From Neofusicoccum parvum (lineage: Eukaryota > Ascomycota > Dothideomycetes > Botryosphaeriales > Botryosphaeriaceae), in assembly GCA_020912385.1 (NCBI GenBank), contig CP087220.1:1240001-1304000 (forward strand): DNA of 64,000 nt, written 5' to 3'. The first letter of the stretch is position 1; every line of letters starts with the position of its first letter. Under the pieces are notes generated by a model, which worked only from the letters and a program-made list of their open reading frames with translations, did not search any database and was not told the origin of the DNA. Shown here one piece after another: positions 1 to 12,601 of this stretch. The position numbers and the translations under genes are program-made.

Positions 1-787
1 ATCCAAGTCGTCGGTCTCGTCCGAGGACTCTTCGTCGTCCGTCTCCTCCAGGTCTCCGCTATCCATGCGCTCCAGGTCTTCGTCGTCCTCCTCCGCGCTC
101 GGGGTCGACACCGCGATGCTCAAAAACTTCTGGTATATCTGCTCAGGGGTAGCCGAGGCGTTGGCGGGATCGACGAGCTCGAATTGGAGGAGCACCTCGC
201 CGGAGACCTCGCTCTTCTTCTTGCCCGACTTCCTCGACTGGAGCGGGAACCACTTCTGCTCGGACCGCGCGTTGTTGCTCGTGAAGATGTCCTCGAGCGC
301 GACGTCGAACTCGCCCATGTAGTCCTTGCTGAAGCGGTCCTTGTCCCAGCACACCGCCTCGAGCAGCAGGCTCTGGACGCCCACGACGGGCAGGTCGAAC
401 GTCTGGTTCCATTCCGGGTTCAGGGTCTTGTTGATCGCCGGGGTGGCTTCTTTCGCGTCGCCGAGCGTGAGCACCAGGTACTGTACAATTGCGCGCGTGT
501 CAGCCGTGCCGCGCTCTCCCCCTTCCGCGCTGTCGCATTCAGGGCGCACTCACCGGGTCGCTGGTGCCGCTCTTGTCCTTCGCGGCCAGGTCGCGGCCCT
601 TGAGGACGGAGGTGCGCAGCAACAGGTGACCGCCCTTGAGGTCGGCCATCGTGGGCTTGGGGCTGGTGGCGCGGCTGGGGAACTCGCTGTTTGCGGCTGA
701 GGGCGAGGTGGAGGTGTTTTGGTTGTTGACGCTGCCGCTGCTCTTGAGACGCGCGGGGAGGCTCAGGCGCGACGACAGGTTGACCAT
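1..787 (-). CDS. psd2: Phosphatidylserine decarboxylase proenzyme, C2-domain type, 5' part
   Basis: This is the N-terminal part of a protein that continues beyond the left edge. Exon 1 runs 787-554 and exon 2 from 480 to the edge; the intron (553-481) has a GTGAGT donor and a CAG acceptor and keeps frame. The start ATG (787-785) opens a Ser/Pro-rich leader, then a C2 domain from about residue 50: GRDLAAKDKSGTSDPYLVLT, then NKTLNPEWNQTFDLP, CWDKDRFSKDYMGEF, and the closing GEVLLQFELVDP. An acidic Asp/Glu stretch follows and runs off the window. This layout (basic leader, one C2, acidic linker) matches the start of fungal PSD2-type enzymes, which make phosphatidylethanolamine at Golgi/endosomal membranes and have EF-hand and catalytic domains downstream. 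Those domains are not visible here, so the assignment rests on the C2 and linker pattern. Another C2 protein is possible. Confidence 0.72.
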
Positions 788-1793
788 CTTGGCTCGGGGC
801 TGGGCAGCGCGAACCAGAGTCCGGATGGGGTAGGCGGGCGGGAGGGAGGAGAGATAGGAAGTCAATCGAAGATCAGCTAGGGAGTTAAGGCGAGCGAGTC
901 AAGAGGGGTGGTGTAAGCCAAGGGCGCGCGCGGGCGGGATGCGCGGACCAGGGACGTGGAGCGGGCGGAGGCAGCGAGGGCCGCCACCAATGTCGGCCGG
1001 TCTGGTTGAGGGCGCAGGCTGGCGGGGTATTAGGATGGAAACGACAGGTGTCCGAGTAGCAATGGGAACGGGCGGAGGAGAACGCGATCAGGAGTAGCAG
1101 CACGCCGCCAGGGTCCACGCAGATTCGCAGCAGGAAGAAGGAAGGTGGTGGAGGATGGTGGTGCTTGGTGCTGAGGGAGTGGGGTTCGCATTCAGGCTCC
1201 CAGCAAGCACGCAGCACCTGCAGCAGGCCACCGGCAGGCCGTCGCCAAAACAACTGACCACTGAGGCGGATGCCGCGGAATACGGAATTAAGCGCACGGG
1301 AGAGCCGAAGCACGCAGCGCTCCAATTGCGCGCAAATTGCTGCTCGGGAGCGAGAGCGAGCGCGCTGTTGGCTCGCACCGACGTCAACGGCTTCTGACGC
1401 CCTGACGGAGCCAACCTTGCTGGCGGGGGTGTGCCAGCGTCTGAGCCACAGCTGCTGCAGTTCTGCGCGTCATTGCTCGATCTGCTCCACAAAGCACCGC
1501 CAGACCTCCCGTCAGCGCGGGAGAATCGGCACCGCTGCGTCCGCCGTGGCCGAGCAGCCATTGCCAAAGCGAGAACAAGAACCGTGTTTCATCTACCTCG
1601 TCTGGGTGCTGCTGCAGCCCAGTCCCTTCGCGCCAACGCCCGACAGATGCAGCCCCCCATGCTTACGCCCCGGTTTCAAATGAAAGGTATCACCGACGCC
1701 GCGTTCCCAACACCACCACCACCAAGGCCAATCGCGCCCTCCGCGTCCCCAGTCCGCCCCCACAGCCACCGTCTGAGCCACCATTTAAATCGC
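788..1793. other. Intergenic, upstream of psd2
   Basis: About 1 kb between the psd2 start and the 3' end of the neighbouring phosphatase gene. It is GC-rich. Open frames here have no recognisable domains or coding character. It should contain the psd2 promoter and the phosphatase 3' UTR. Confidence 0.6.
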
Positions 1794-3089
1794 TCACTCC
1801 GCAACCGACAACGGCACGCTAGGCTTGTACTCTGAAAAGTGCTCGGGCCACACGAACATCTTCTCGTCGCGCGGCGTCATCTGCGCGAACAGCGGCACCG
1901 ACGCCGTGCTGGACGCGCGCCGCCACATGTTGGCGCGCGGGTTGAACGCGGCCGGCAGGCCCTCGCCCTTCGTCTTCTCCTCGTCGATCTTGGCCAGCTT
2001 GATCAGCTCGCGCTGGATGTCGGCGAACGTGTCGAACGGCGTGTACTTGATGCTGTGCTCGACGCAGTACTCCTCCAGGCGCAGCCCACGTCGGGCGAAC
2101 AGCACGTCAGCCTCTCTCGCTGCAGGCAGATCCGACACGCCGTCGCCGATGAAGACAATCATCGGGATCGTGCCGTCCTCGCTCTTCAGCTTCTCGCCCT
2201 CGCGGATCGTCTGGATGGACAGCGCCTTGTCGTGACCCAGGTCGCCCTCGTGCCGCCAGACCGGCTTCCACGACGAGCCGTCTGCCGAGATGGTGGCGTC
2301 GTTGGCGACGATGTCGATGTTCGAAGCCGCCTCCTCTCCCAGGAAGTGATCGAGCACTCTCTTGAGCACCGGCTTCAGGCCCGCCGAGATGACGTTGAAG
2401 GGGATGTTGTTGTTGAGGCAGAAGGTGTGGAAGGTCTGGAAGTCTCTGTCGATTTCCAGAGCCCCCTTCATGACTTCGAACCCGTCGTCAAACGGCACGT
2501 CGAGTGATCCCCACATCTCTTCCGACACATCGCGGAATGTCCGCTCGCCGCTGTTGATCTGCTTGTCGAGTATTTCACGTTTCTCGGAGCCGCAGCCGAA
2601 GTTATTGAAGAGGATGTGACCGGTGTCTTGCATGAAGATGGTACCATCGAAATCTGAACGCCAAAATGTAAGTGACCATTACTTGTTGTCGTTTGCAAAG
2701 CCGATCCGCAAGTAGCAATCGTGTGGGTAGCAGAGTCGTATCACTCATCTGAATTATCAAGTGCGACAGTGCACACTCGAGTCCCCAGAATAACTCCATC
2801 CACCAAACATTTGGACAGTTATTCGCATCGCGAATAAATAGGAACGTGGTTGTGATATATTTGACTTGACAGCTTGCCCTGAAGTTTGGGTGTCCATGGC
2901 ATTCGCCCTTGAAGGCTGACCAAGAGGGAAGCGATCGACAGGGACACGGCAACACCTACCTGAGAAGCAGACAATCTTCCTTGTTGTGCCAATATTCGCA
3001 GTCGGAACCGGGCTGTGAGGCTCGTTGTTCCCGAAGGTCTGAACGGTCTTGGCCTCAACGGCCGGGGGAGTGACAGCTGAAGGAGCCAT
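1794..3089 (-). CDS. HAD-superfamily phosphatase, phosphoserine-phosphatase-like
   Basis: Two exons, 3089-2960 and 2653-1794, give a 329-residue protein. The 306-nt intron (2959-2654) splits the catalytic codon: the join reads KIVCFSDFDGTIFMQDTG, the HAD motif I with nucleophile D44 and general acid D46. Downstream are a motif II-like segment (FNVISAGLKP) and motif III/IV (FIGDGVSDLPAA), where the acidic residues bind Mg. The fold class is phosphoserine-phosphatase-like. The closest family I can name is the fungal group around budding-yeast YNL010W; the substrate is unknown. The protein has about 40 extra N-terminal residues before the catalytic core and no signal peptide, so it is probably cytosolic. 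Intron 1 is longer than most in this window but shows no conserved extra exon. Confidence 0.82.
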
Positions 3090-6000
3090 GGTCGATGTGG
3101 TCGGATATGTGGAGCAGTTGTAGTACGCCAATGAAGGATAAGTAGACGGCTTGTGAAGTATGGGCTAGAAGGGAGAAAAGAGCAAGTTTTCAAGGAGAGA
3201 CGCCTTTTTAACAGATTCCTCCCTCAGGAGTCCGCAGGATCGTGCGAAAACTGGGCCAGACCGGGAAGTCCACGATCACAAATTGCGGCGACTACTCTAG
3301 ACCCAGCTACATCATCGATAGAATCGTGATCTCGCCTTCCCCAGACAGGGCCAGGCGGTGTACCTCACCGGTTATGGCATACCCTGTGCTTATCGTGAGC
3401 GCGCAGTCCAGCACTTAGCTCCAGGCCGTACTAGACGCTTGTTTTCTGCGGCTGCAGACATGTGCCTTCCCACGCATTGTGAAAATTGACGATAGCGCGG
3501 CTAGAGAGCTAAGAATCCTCCTACCACGTTTTATCACGGATAAATCTCCTGCTGCGCCCCTTATTGGTATCGATGGCGGATAAGCCGCACGCTGAGCCTG
3601 AGCTTGGCTGCGGACAACGACGTCACTGGCGTAAGTCCAGGTCCGTGATGCCAAAATTCGGCGGTCGTGAGCGGGTCACTAGCGTCGAGGCTGGTACTTG
3701 TGATAGTGGGGCACCGCAGGCGGAGGAGGGGTAGAAAAAGCGGGCGGTGGTACATCATCAGAGGCTTGCCATAGCGTCGGCCACGACCAAAGGCGGTGCG
3801 CGTGCCTGGGTGCTCGCTTGAATCATTGCACAGCCGCTGCAGAGAGGGGCCACGCTCGACTTCTCCGGAAACCCATTGGATCGTGAGAACCCGTCGGCGG
3901 ACCCAAGGAAGGACAATAGCCGGCAGTTGGCGCTTGGGAGATAAGCGCGTCGGACCAGGGGTCGAATCAGACGTCGAGTTTTTGACTTTGCTCTCATACG
4001 CACGCCGGCCGGTGAAGGCAAAAGTGCCTTTGCAGATGCAAGTGCGGATTCGCTGCCGCTGTGGTGCTGGCGGCTGGAACGTGCAACCCACATGACGAGA
4101 GCATGCTCATCCGCGGGGTTTGTGATGTGGGATACCCACAGTAACAGTGGGCTCGTCAAGGTCTCGCTCGGGCGAATGCTAATCGCATCGAACATCGTCG
4201 GGGTCCAGAACGAAGGGCGGGGGGCAAAAAGCCAGCGTGAAGCGCCGGTTCGATCTGCGCGGAGGCTCTGCGGTCCCTCTTTGAGCCTCAGCTGCCGGGG
4301 AAATTGCATTGCCTCAGCCTTTTTTCCGAGCTGGCTTTCCGAGCAGAGAAGATGCTCAATCTCTGGACAGATCTCTCGTTGTGCATGCTCACATGCCCTC
4401 TCTGCTCTGCCGGCGATCAGTGACAAACCTAAAATGCGCGCCCTTGCCTCTCAACGTCACCGCCACCGCCATCACCGGATCTGCACGTGTCCCCCAGCCT
4501 TTTCTCCAGGCCGCCACGCCGAGCTGAGCAGACGGCCGTCTCGACAGCGCACAGCTCTGCGGCACCCGCAACGGCTTGGCGGTAACGGTTGCTGCGGGTC
4601 TCCACACGTCTGCAGCGGAGTGCAGTGTGCGGCTGCACGCTGTGGTGCAATGATAATCGGCATGCAGCCAGTCAGTGTTTGGCCGGCTGTGCAGTAGCGG
4701 TGCTCGAGGCCAGCGGCGCAGGAGTGGGAGTGCGAAAAGCGCCGGAAGCGGCGCGCTTGCCTTGACTCGGGCTAGGGAGCGGTGCGGCGAGGCGGGACAA
4801 TTGGTGGTGAGTGGACCGAGTGAGGGGTGGGAGTGAGTTAGCCTGCAGTCCAGAAGCCCGCGGGCTCTCGCCGACTCCCCCGTTCTCGGCAAGGCAAGGG
4901 GCCCGCCGCGGAGAGAGGCAGGGCGTCGGGAATCCTATTTGTGTTCAGCAGCGCAGTTACGAGCGCATCTGACCTGCGTGGCTCCACAGTAAACCAGCTG
5001 GACGTCGGCCGCGGTCGAGGGAAGACGGCGGCGGGCGGCGGGCGGCGGGCCAAGACACGCAGGACTCCGCCTGTCCCTGAATCGTGCATGCAGCCGACAT
5101 ACCGCTCTCCTCCAACCCCAGGAAACAAAGCCTTCGCAGCTTTCCAGGCGGGCGGCGGCCTGAAAATCTCCCGAGTCCCGCCCGCGCAGCAGGCGAGCTG
5201 CTTGGCTAGTTTCAACGGACCGAAACGTCGCCGTCAAAGGGGTGTGAGATCGATTTGGGCATGGCACGATTTGATTGCCAATGGCCCAGCGCTAGAGTTT
5301 CAGGGCAGGCAGGTTCCGTGCCGTCCGCACCCAGTGCCAGAGCCCCCCCGGGCGAGCGGCCCAGGCATGAGAGGAGCTTAGCATTGACGGCTTGCCAGCG
5401 GCCAACACCCAGCCTGTGCCTGCGCCAGCCGTCAGCGCGCACGGAAAGCCTCTTGCCGTGGGAATGTCGCAGACGCCAGCCACAAACCCGTCGTCTGGCG
5501 CTGTCTGCCGCCGACGCCTGCGGAGCCAAGTGGCCGTCGACAAGGCAAGCATTTCCATGCGTGCGAGTCGGTTTTTGTGGCGCGCCACCGCGCTTAAGGC
5601 AGTGGCACGGACGGGGGCCCAGCTGGAGGTTGGAGCCGGCGACCAGTCACCACCACCCAATGCTGGTCTGCGCTGCCTGACCAATGGCAGGCATCCCTCC
5701 CTCTAAAAAGCCTCTGCCCGCAACCAAACAACATCTGCGTGTGTGATGACGACGCCCATGCCCGTACATGCTTGAACCGGCGCCCGCCGCTAACGCTTCG
5801 AGAAAGAAACTGCACCCGCAGCGCCTGCCACCCGCCCGCATGTGACCGCTCGCTCCGCCGTGTTTCTCAGCGTCGAAGAAACATCGAACAACGGATGTGC
5901 CAATGATACGAGAGAGTGCAAGCTGTGTTTCGGCCAAACCGGTCCAATTCGAACCTTATCATCAACCCGCCGGACCTGGACGTAAGAGAAAAGACTTTGC

Positions 6001-6747
6001 CTCGGCCGAGACTTCCTTAAACGCCCAAACACACCGTGCTGATACATATCGCCCCTATATCGCCCTCTGATATAGCACGTCCGTTGGCGCACGAAACGCT
6101 GGAGGCGGCGAGGAAGTTTGACGCTATCATCGGCCAGCGCTGAAGCCGGGCAGACATCACGGAACGGACGAGCGTCACCTCACTCTTCATGTAGAGCTAT
6201 TATTTTCGAGATAAATATCATGCATAAGCCAAGCCGCATCTCACTTTTGTCGCGACTACGTTGCCCAAACCTACGAAACGGAGAACATTAAAGGAAAAGG
6301 TGCGGCTCGCAAATAGGAAGGAGGACGGGTACGTGAATCCGTTGTAATGCCTCAGGCCGGATCTGCCCTCTCTCGCTGGTAGTGAAAGCGCAGAAAAGAA
6401 GTGTCGTCCTCGTGCATAAACCAGGACTGCAAAAATAGTGGAAGTGACCAGGACAGAGGCGTGCCTAATCCTCCGCTTTTAAGGTCCCCGTAGAAGATTG
6501 AGAAAACTGGTATCAACCGCCGCCGCCGCTGCTCCTGCCGTTAAAAGAACACTCTGAAACGAAAGCGCGAAAAAACAAGAGAAAGCCCATTCGCAAATGC
6601 CGTGTGAAGGAAGGCACCCGCGCACTTTCAAACGCCGTATTTATGACATTGCTATGCCCTGAAGGCAAGACGTATCCTCCGGTGGTCTATGGTGTCGACG
6701 TCGTCGTCTCCATATGGTCGGCCGGAGCCGTTCGGGTATCACGCTCC
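3090..6747. other. Long intergenic region, no gene seen
   Basis: About 3.7 kb between the phosphatase start and the 3' end of the G-alpha gene. Many overlapping open frames exist on both strands because the DNA is GC-rich, but their translations are Arg/Pro/Ala-rich, lack domains and contradict each other. No tRNA-like or rRNA-like segment was recognised. It should hold the phosphatase promoter (upper end) and the G-alpha 3' UTR, just below 6748 (the AT-richer 6180-6740 part). Confidence 0.55.
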
Positions 6748-8006
6748 TCATATTAAACCGCACATACGGAGGTTCTCCTGGATGATGATGTCTGCAAAAG
6801 TTAGCGACGAGCGCGACGCATTTATGCACTAGGAAACTAACCGTTGACAGCAGCCATGACGAATCTGATCTGCATGGTGTCCGTGGCGCATGTGAAATGC
6901 GTGTAGATCTGCTTGGTCTCGTGTTGGTTCAGCGACACGAACCGGTTGAGGATGTAGTCGCAGGCGGCGGCATAGTCGGAGCCTCCCTCGTAGTCGGGGA
7001 AGTAGTTCTTCATCGGCGAAACGGGAAGCTTCTCCTTGAAACGATCGATCTTGTTCAAGAACAAGATGATGGACGTCTTGACGAACCATCTTGAGTTGCA
7101 GATGGAGTCGAAAAGCGTCAACGCCTCCTGCATACGGTTCACGGTCTCATCCTCAAAGAGCAGCTGGTCGTACTCGGAGATGGCGACCAGGAACAGAATC
7201 GTGGTGACGTTCTCGAAACAATGGATCCACTTCTTACGCTCGGAACGCTGACCACCAACGTCGAACATCCGGTAGGTGAGGTCGCCGATGATGAAGGTGG
7301 TCTCGGTGATACCGGTCGTCTTGACACGCGAACGAAGGACATCCTGGTCGTTGGGGATGTAGTCGGGTGCGGCGATACGGTCGATGGAGTCGAAGTAGCT
7401 GTAAGGGGCTCGAGGTTAGCAACTGTAGGCGATGGCATTGCGCGACTTGCCGGCGTCGCGATGCGAAATGAGTTGATCGACTTACTATTTAGCCGAATCG
7501 TTGAGCTGGTACTCGCGCGAGCGCTGGAAGCAAGCTTGCACGCCGGCATCCTTCCACAGAGTAGCAATGGCGTTGCCGACCTCCGGGGGCAGGCTGTCAC
7601 CCTCGATCTGCGCGGGCTGCATGAAGATGGTTTGGACGTGGTACTCGCAGCGCTGGTCGTCCAATGGCAGCTCCAGCGACTCCATGGCCTCGAGGATGAC
7701 GCGCATCGACTGGACGGTGTTGGAGAAGATGATTTCCTTGAAGGACTCGCGCTCATCCCTTGAGTAGCCGCCCTCGTGGATGAGCTTCATCTGCTTGAGG
7801 ATGGTCGACTTGCCCGATTCACCGGCACCTGCAGCGGCCGTCAGCAAGCGAGCCCATCAATTGAGCAGTCGCGGAATCGGTGACTTACCCAAGAGCAGCA
7901 TCTTGATCTCGTTGCGCTGCATCATCTTGTCCCGCTTGAGCTGGTTCTCGATCTCCTCATTTCTCTGCTTCCCCTCCTTCTCTTCCGTGCTCATGCCACA
8001 ACCCAT
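6748..8006 (-). CDS. fadA: Heterotrimeric G protein alpha subunit, group I
   Basis: Four exons (8006-7889, 7828-7486, 7398-6842, 6791-6748) give exactly 353 residues, the usual size for fungal group I G-alpha. All introns are GT-AG and 49-87 nt long. The N-terminus MGCGMS carries the myristoylation Gly2 and palmitoylation Cys3. GTPase motifs are in order: P-loop GAGESGKST (40-48), switch I with the arginine in [12 protein letters not shown], switch [14 protein letters not shown], and the TCAT guanine-contact loop. The C-terminus is CGLI, with Cys at position -4, the pertussis-toxin-type site of G-alpha-i relatives. Orthologues (Aspergillus FadA, Neurospora GNA-1) couple seven-pass receptors to cAMP/PKA control of growth, conidiation and secondary metabolism at the plasma membrane. 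The last exon is only 44 nt and is easily missed. The symbol follows the Aspergillus name. Confidence 0.97.
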
Positions 8007-11000
8007 GTTGGCGGATGGTGCGCGAGCTGGTGGTGATCAAGTGGCTAAAGGATGCGATGGAAAGAAATGGCTTCCGTACAGAGGCCCGCAGAGGTACGGA
8101 AGGGCTGTTGTTACATCCGAGTTAGCACGGCCGACGGTGTTGTGAGAGGAAGCGGGCGTGGACGCGCGTGACGAGGTGAATGAGGAGGCGTGCGACTCGG
8201 GACGGGGCAGCGGTGAGGGCGGTCGACAGCGCGCTGGTCGCAGGCGACGCAATTGAGGCTCACCTACTATTACAAGGACGTCGGGCGAGGTTCAATGAGG
8301 GAGTTGCACGACTCGACCGTCGCTGAGGGCGTGGCGCTGGGGTGGGAGAGGAAGAGTGGGCGCGGGTCGAGGAGGAGGGTTTGGGTTTCAGGCGGTCGAT
8401 CGTTGCCGAGGAGCTCAGGTGAAGGAGATGAACGGCAGGCGAGTCCGACTCAGCCGGCGGCGTGGGTAGGGAGCGAGCGGGAGAGAGGTGCGGCTGGGGG
8501 CACGGGGACACACTCGCAGGTCGAGTGCTGGCGCCAGTTATAATGCAGCTGGAGACGACAGAGGCCGCAGGCGCGCGATGGGGGACGCAGTGCAACACAA
8601 GGAAAAGGACGGGCAGGTGGTGGACGGCGGGCTCAAGAGAACTGCTCGGATGCTGACTACGACGCGGTTAAGGGGAGCCCCAGCGGGCGAGGGCGTGCCG
8701 AATCGGGGCTAGCGGGCGCCGGGCAGCCAAGGAGACTTTGCGCCTGTCGAGACTAAAGGCGAGCGATGGCGGATGGGGTGGGCGAGATGTGCGCAGCAAA
8801 TCACCCAATTTCTCAGCCAGTGCTAACGCTCCGGGCCTCACGCGATGGCACGCCGGCCTCAATTTGCGCGCCCGCCGCCGCCACTGCGCTTGCTCCGCGC
8901 ACCAAGCACCAAGCACCAAGCACCACGCACCGCGGGCTCGCTGCCGTCACCACCACGCAGTCGCCCTCAGCAATGCCCATGCCCACGCCCACGACGCCCG
9001 CGCCCGCGCCCGCGCCCATGCCCATGCCAGCTGCCCACCCGCCGCTGCGGCACTGCCTGTCGCAGGTTGCAGGCCGACTCGCAAATGCCAGTCGAGCCGG
9101 CGCCGCAGATCAGACGGCGCCCGCCGTATCAGCGGACCCTGTCCCGCCGGCCTGCAGCACCAGTCGCACACCTCGACCTCATCCCCGACGGGCTAAGTAT
9201 CACAAGTTCGCAGGCCTTCCAGAACCAGGCTAGAAAAAAGGGGCCTGCCCTGCTCGTCGCGGCGCGCTGCCGCGCCCTCGCTGGGGGCTGCCTGCGGGCG
9301 CGCGGTCGTGTTGCACGCGGGTCTCAGCGCGATACAAGTACTCGTACCTCGCAGCCGCCCGTCCGCCGTCGCGCGTCGCCCTGCCGGCCAGGCGACAGAG
9401 GCGGCGTCGACGCAGCGATCGTCGCGGCGCCGACAAGAGCGGCGCGCCACGGCCGGCCTAATTGCCATGTCGGTCGCGCGCAGCCGACGGTCCAGGCTGG
9501 CAGCGCTGCTTTGGGACGCGCCTTCGCGGCGATCAGCGCCAATGGCAGCCCGCCGCCTGCAGCGCAGCTCGCTTGCCGCGCCCGCGAGCCCCGAGCCTCG
9601 TGGCATCAATTTCCACGACTCAGCATCTCCACACCTCCAGGTGCGAGCCGCGGCCTCTAGCCTGATCGCCCCCTTTGCAGTATCGGATCTCCAACGAGCC
9701 TCACCTCTCAGCGCGCCCACAGCAACGGCTGCCCGCAGCCGTGAGTCGCTGAAAGCGGCCGTCCGCAGCGGTCCTTACATATGCTTTCGGCGCTGGATCG
9801 GGGCAGCCGCAGCCTCCGCGGTGGAGCGCTCAGTGTTCTGGAACCGTTCCTTGCATCTGGCGCGCTTGATCCGCAAGGGCTGCGATGTCACTGGCCAATG
9901 GCACCCGCCCAAACGCAAAAAAGCTCCCAACCACCGCCGGCCCAGTCAGCCCGCCTTACGCCACACCGGACAGCTGGACGAACCATTCGGCCGGTCGTGC
10001 AGCGGGAAGCTCTCCTGCTGCCGCGCTGCGCGAGAATGCGCAGATCCAACGTTCGTTAACCTTGCCTAGCGCCAGCGCCAGCTCATCCTTCCACTCAAAC
10101 GAGCCTCCAAAAAATCGTCCGCGTGAGAGCGGCATGTCGGTAGGGATCCCGGGATATTTTGCCATGTGGCCGTGAAACTGTCACCGCCTGCTAGTCCTGC
10201 GCGCTGTCATCTGCCTTTGCCGTCCGGGGAATGGCAACTGTCAAATTTCGATGCTCGCCAGCCATGCCCGTTCCTGGCACTCATCCGGGGAAAACGCGTG
10301 CTGTCAATCTCACTTGCCAGGCACCGGCCCACTTATGCTTCATGCATCGCACATCTCATCTCGTCTTGCCACCATACCACCACTCCCGCTCTTCCAGGTG
10401 CCGGCAGAGAGAGCAGAGACGGCGTTGAAAAAAGCCCACAAAAGCTGGACGCCTGGAGGTTAGCTGGCACGCGACCCCGCCGAGATGGAGCCGTGTATAT
10501 ATGAATTGCCAGCTACGTATCGCCCGCCTCTTCGTGTCCTCTTCTTGTCAGACTTGTCTGCTATCTCTTTCCTTTTGCCGGATATTTTTCGAGGGAAAGC
10601 AAAAGATGATCTGCTCCGCTTAAGCGGGAGAAATGCCCATCAATTGCGCAATGGTGTCTCGGGTTTCACACTTGCCCCCCTTCTCTCGGCTCGTCTCCAC
10701 CCTGGCAACCCCTACTTCTTTTGGTCAACGCTCTGTTTGCCCTGCTCCCCTCTCAGCCACGAGGGGATTCATACGACGAACACGCAATCGCCACCCATGA
10801 TCGGATGGCCACATGCTTGTTTTCGACAAGCCTTTTTGCTTCCCATCCCGGTGCCAATTTAGAACACTGCCTCTTTCCCCCTTACGGCGGTCCTGAAGAG
10901 CGACCGTTGTCTCCGGGTGATCGGCGCTGGCTTCTCTATTAGGGATCAGGAACGGCCGAATGAACGGAGAGCACACGTGCTGTCTCACAGAAGGTCCCTA

Positions 11001-12601
11001 AATCAGCCCTACCAAAGTACTTGCGCGCGCGCGTGGCTCTGTGCGGGTTTATTTTCATGCATCATCATGCGTCGGATAGGGGGAAAGGAGGAAGAGATCT
11101 CCTTCCGAACTGGCGTCCCTTATCCGCTCGCCCACCTATCAGTCAGTCAGTCAATCTACACAGCAAACGCGCTAACCGGAAGGAACAGAGTTGCGATATG
11201 TGGCTGAGCTGAAGCGAAAGAGCATGCTGGATGTGGACTCGCCGTCGGCTGGCTTGCTCGTTTGTCGAATGACCCACCACGCCCTCTGGGGTTTCTTCGC
11301 GAATTGAGCATGTCTCGCCGACCAGCCTGGCGGGTTCCAAAATACACGCAAACACCAAGACGCAGGACGGACCGCGCTGGGCCTGATCGTCGCTGGCCCA
11401 ACTTCGGCGTTGATGTCATCGTCCGTTCACGCAGCGACGACGTTTGGTTGGCAAGGGACGCGAGAAAAGCAGAGTCCAAGTGCCCCCATCGTATTCAGCA
11501 CGGGCGACACGCATCACGGGTCAACTATCGACGGAAATAATTCACGGTTGCAAAGGCTTTTGGAGGGAAAGTAGTTCCGTTTCGTCCGGCAAGAAAATAT
11601 TGATTTGTGATCTCGAGAAGGGGATCACTTCTTCTTTCAAAAATGTTGCTTCGCAACCATGAGAATTTTCAGCAACCAAGCCCCCTCCCCTTCCTTTTTG
11701 TCGTCAAGAGCATTAAGAAACAGTTGAAAAAAAAAAAAAAGAGGAGGCAAAGAGCGCCTGTACGACGCGCCGGACCAGGCAAGCAGAAAAAAGCAACGTG
11801 CTCAAAAGGAAATAACCAAGCAGAGTTACGCTTCAAATGCGGGTGGGAAATCAACAACGCAGGCAAAACAAATCCTTGGGAGTAGCAGACGGCCAAAAAA
11901 GGACAACAACCCTAAGGACAGCGTAAACCGGAAGAAAAAGCAACTCAAAAAAAATACACGAATGCCGAATGCTTCCCTCTCTAGGGCCTGATGAAAAACA
12001 ACAAAACAATAAAAACAACCAGATGCTCGCTATTCCCCCATATCCCCTTTCCAGCTTGGAAAATTTGCCCCAATAACACCAATCTATATGCTTTCTTTCG
12101 ATGGCTTTCCAGGTCTAATCTATTTTGAAACGAGCGCAGCAGCAGAAACGAAATCAGTAACGAAGAAAAAGACGGTCTAATGATGCCGGAATCGTGCAGG
12201 AAAAATGAACGGTGGTATCAACAACAAAAAAGATCGAGGCAAGATGAGCCGAGACGACAAACGCGACGTCAAACGAGACGGGAAACCCGGGACAAACGAA
12301 CGCTCAGATTCATGACATGACGGGGACAACAAACAAGACAAAGCGCCGCTAAAGAGACGGGAAAACGAGGAACAATCCTGGAAAAGTCTGGCCAATCTGA
12401 TGTGTTTCGTATGATGTGGAGATGCGAGTAGACGGCCAAGGAAATTTTTGTCGACAAGGGAAACGCGATGCGGATTCGGTGCGATCGACCAGCGATCAGT
12501 AACGGCGATGGTGGTGGTGAGTGGCCCGTTTGGCTCTCTTTTTCTCCCCCCCTTTTTCTCTCCTTCTCCCCTCTTCCCCCCTGCTCCTTTTGATCCCTGG
12601 T
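8007..12601. other. Long intergenic region upstream of the G-alpha gene
   Basis: About 4.6 kb with no supportable gene between the G-alpha start codon and the 3' end of the Prm10-like gene; both genes are on the minus strand, so most of it is 5' of fadA. The 8.1-10.1 kb part is very GC-rich with short direct repeats. About 10.3-12.1 kb is less GC-rich and includes a 14-A run near 11727. The 12.1-12.6 kb end is probably the Prm10-like 3' UTR. Long open frames are low-complexity Arg/Pro/Ala translations without domains. Confidence 0.5.
8901..9028. repeat. Low-complexity C-rich direct repeats
   Basis: Two adjoining blocks. At 8901-8932 the unit accaagc/accacgc recurs four times. At 8974-9028 six-base units gcccatg, gcccacg and gcccgcg recur about nine times. 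It lies far upstream of the G-alpha gene and outside any supported reading frame. The unit size and lack of unique spacers exclude a CRISPR array. Confidence 0.7.

Noticed and set aside
8901..9028. Regular repeats resembling a CRISPR array
   Set aside because: Units are 6-7 bases with no unique spacers, and the genome is fungal.
8845..10069. Several 200-270-codon plus-strand frames
   Set aside because: They overlap each other in different frames, are Pro/Arg/Ala-rich, and show no domain, signal peptide or consistent codon pattern.
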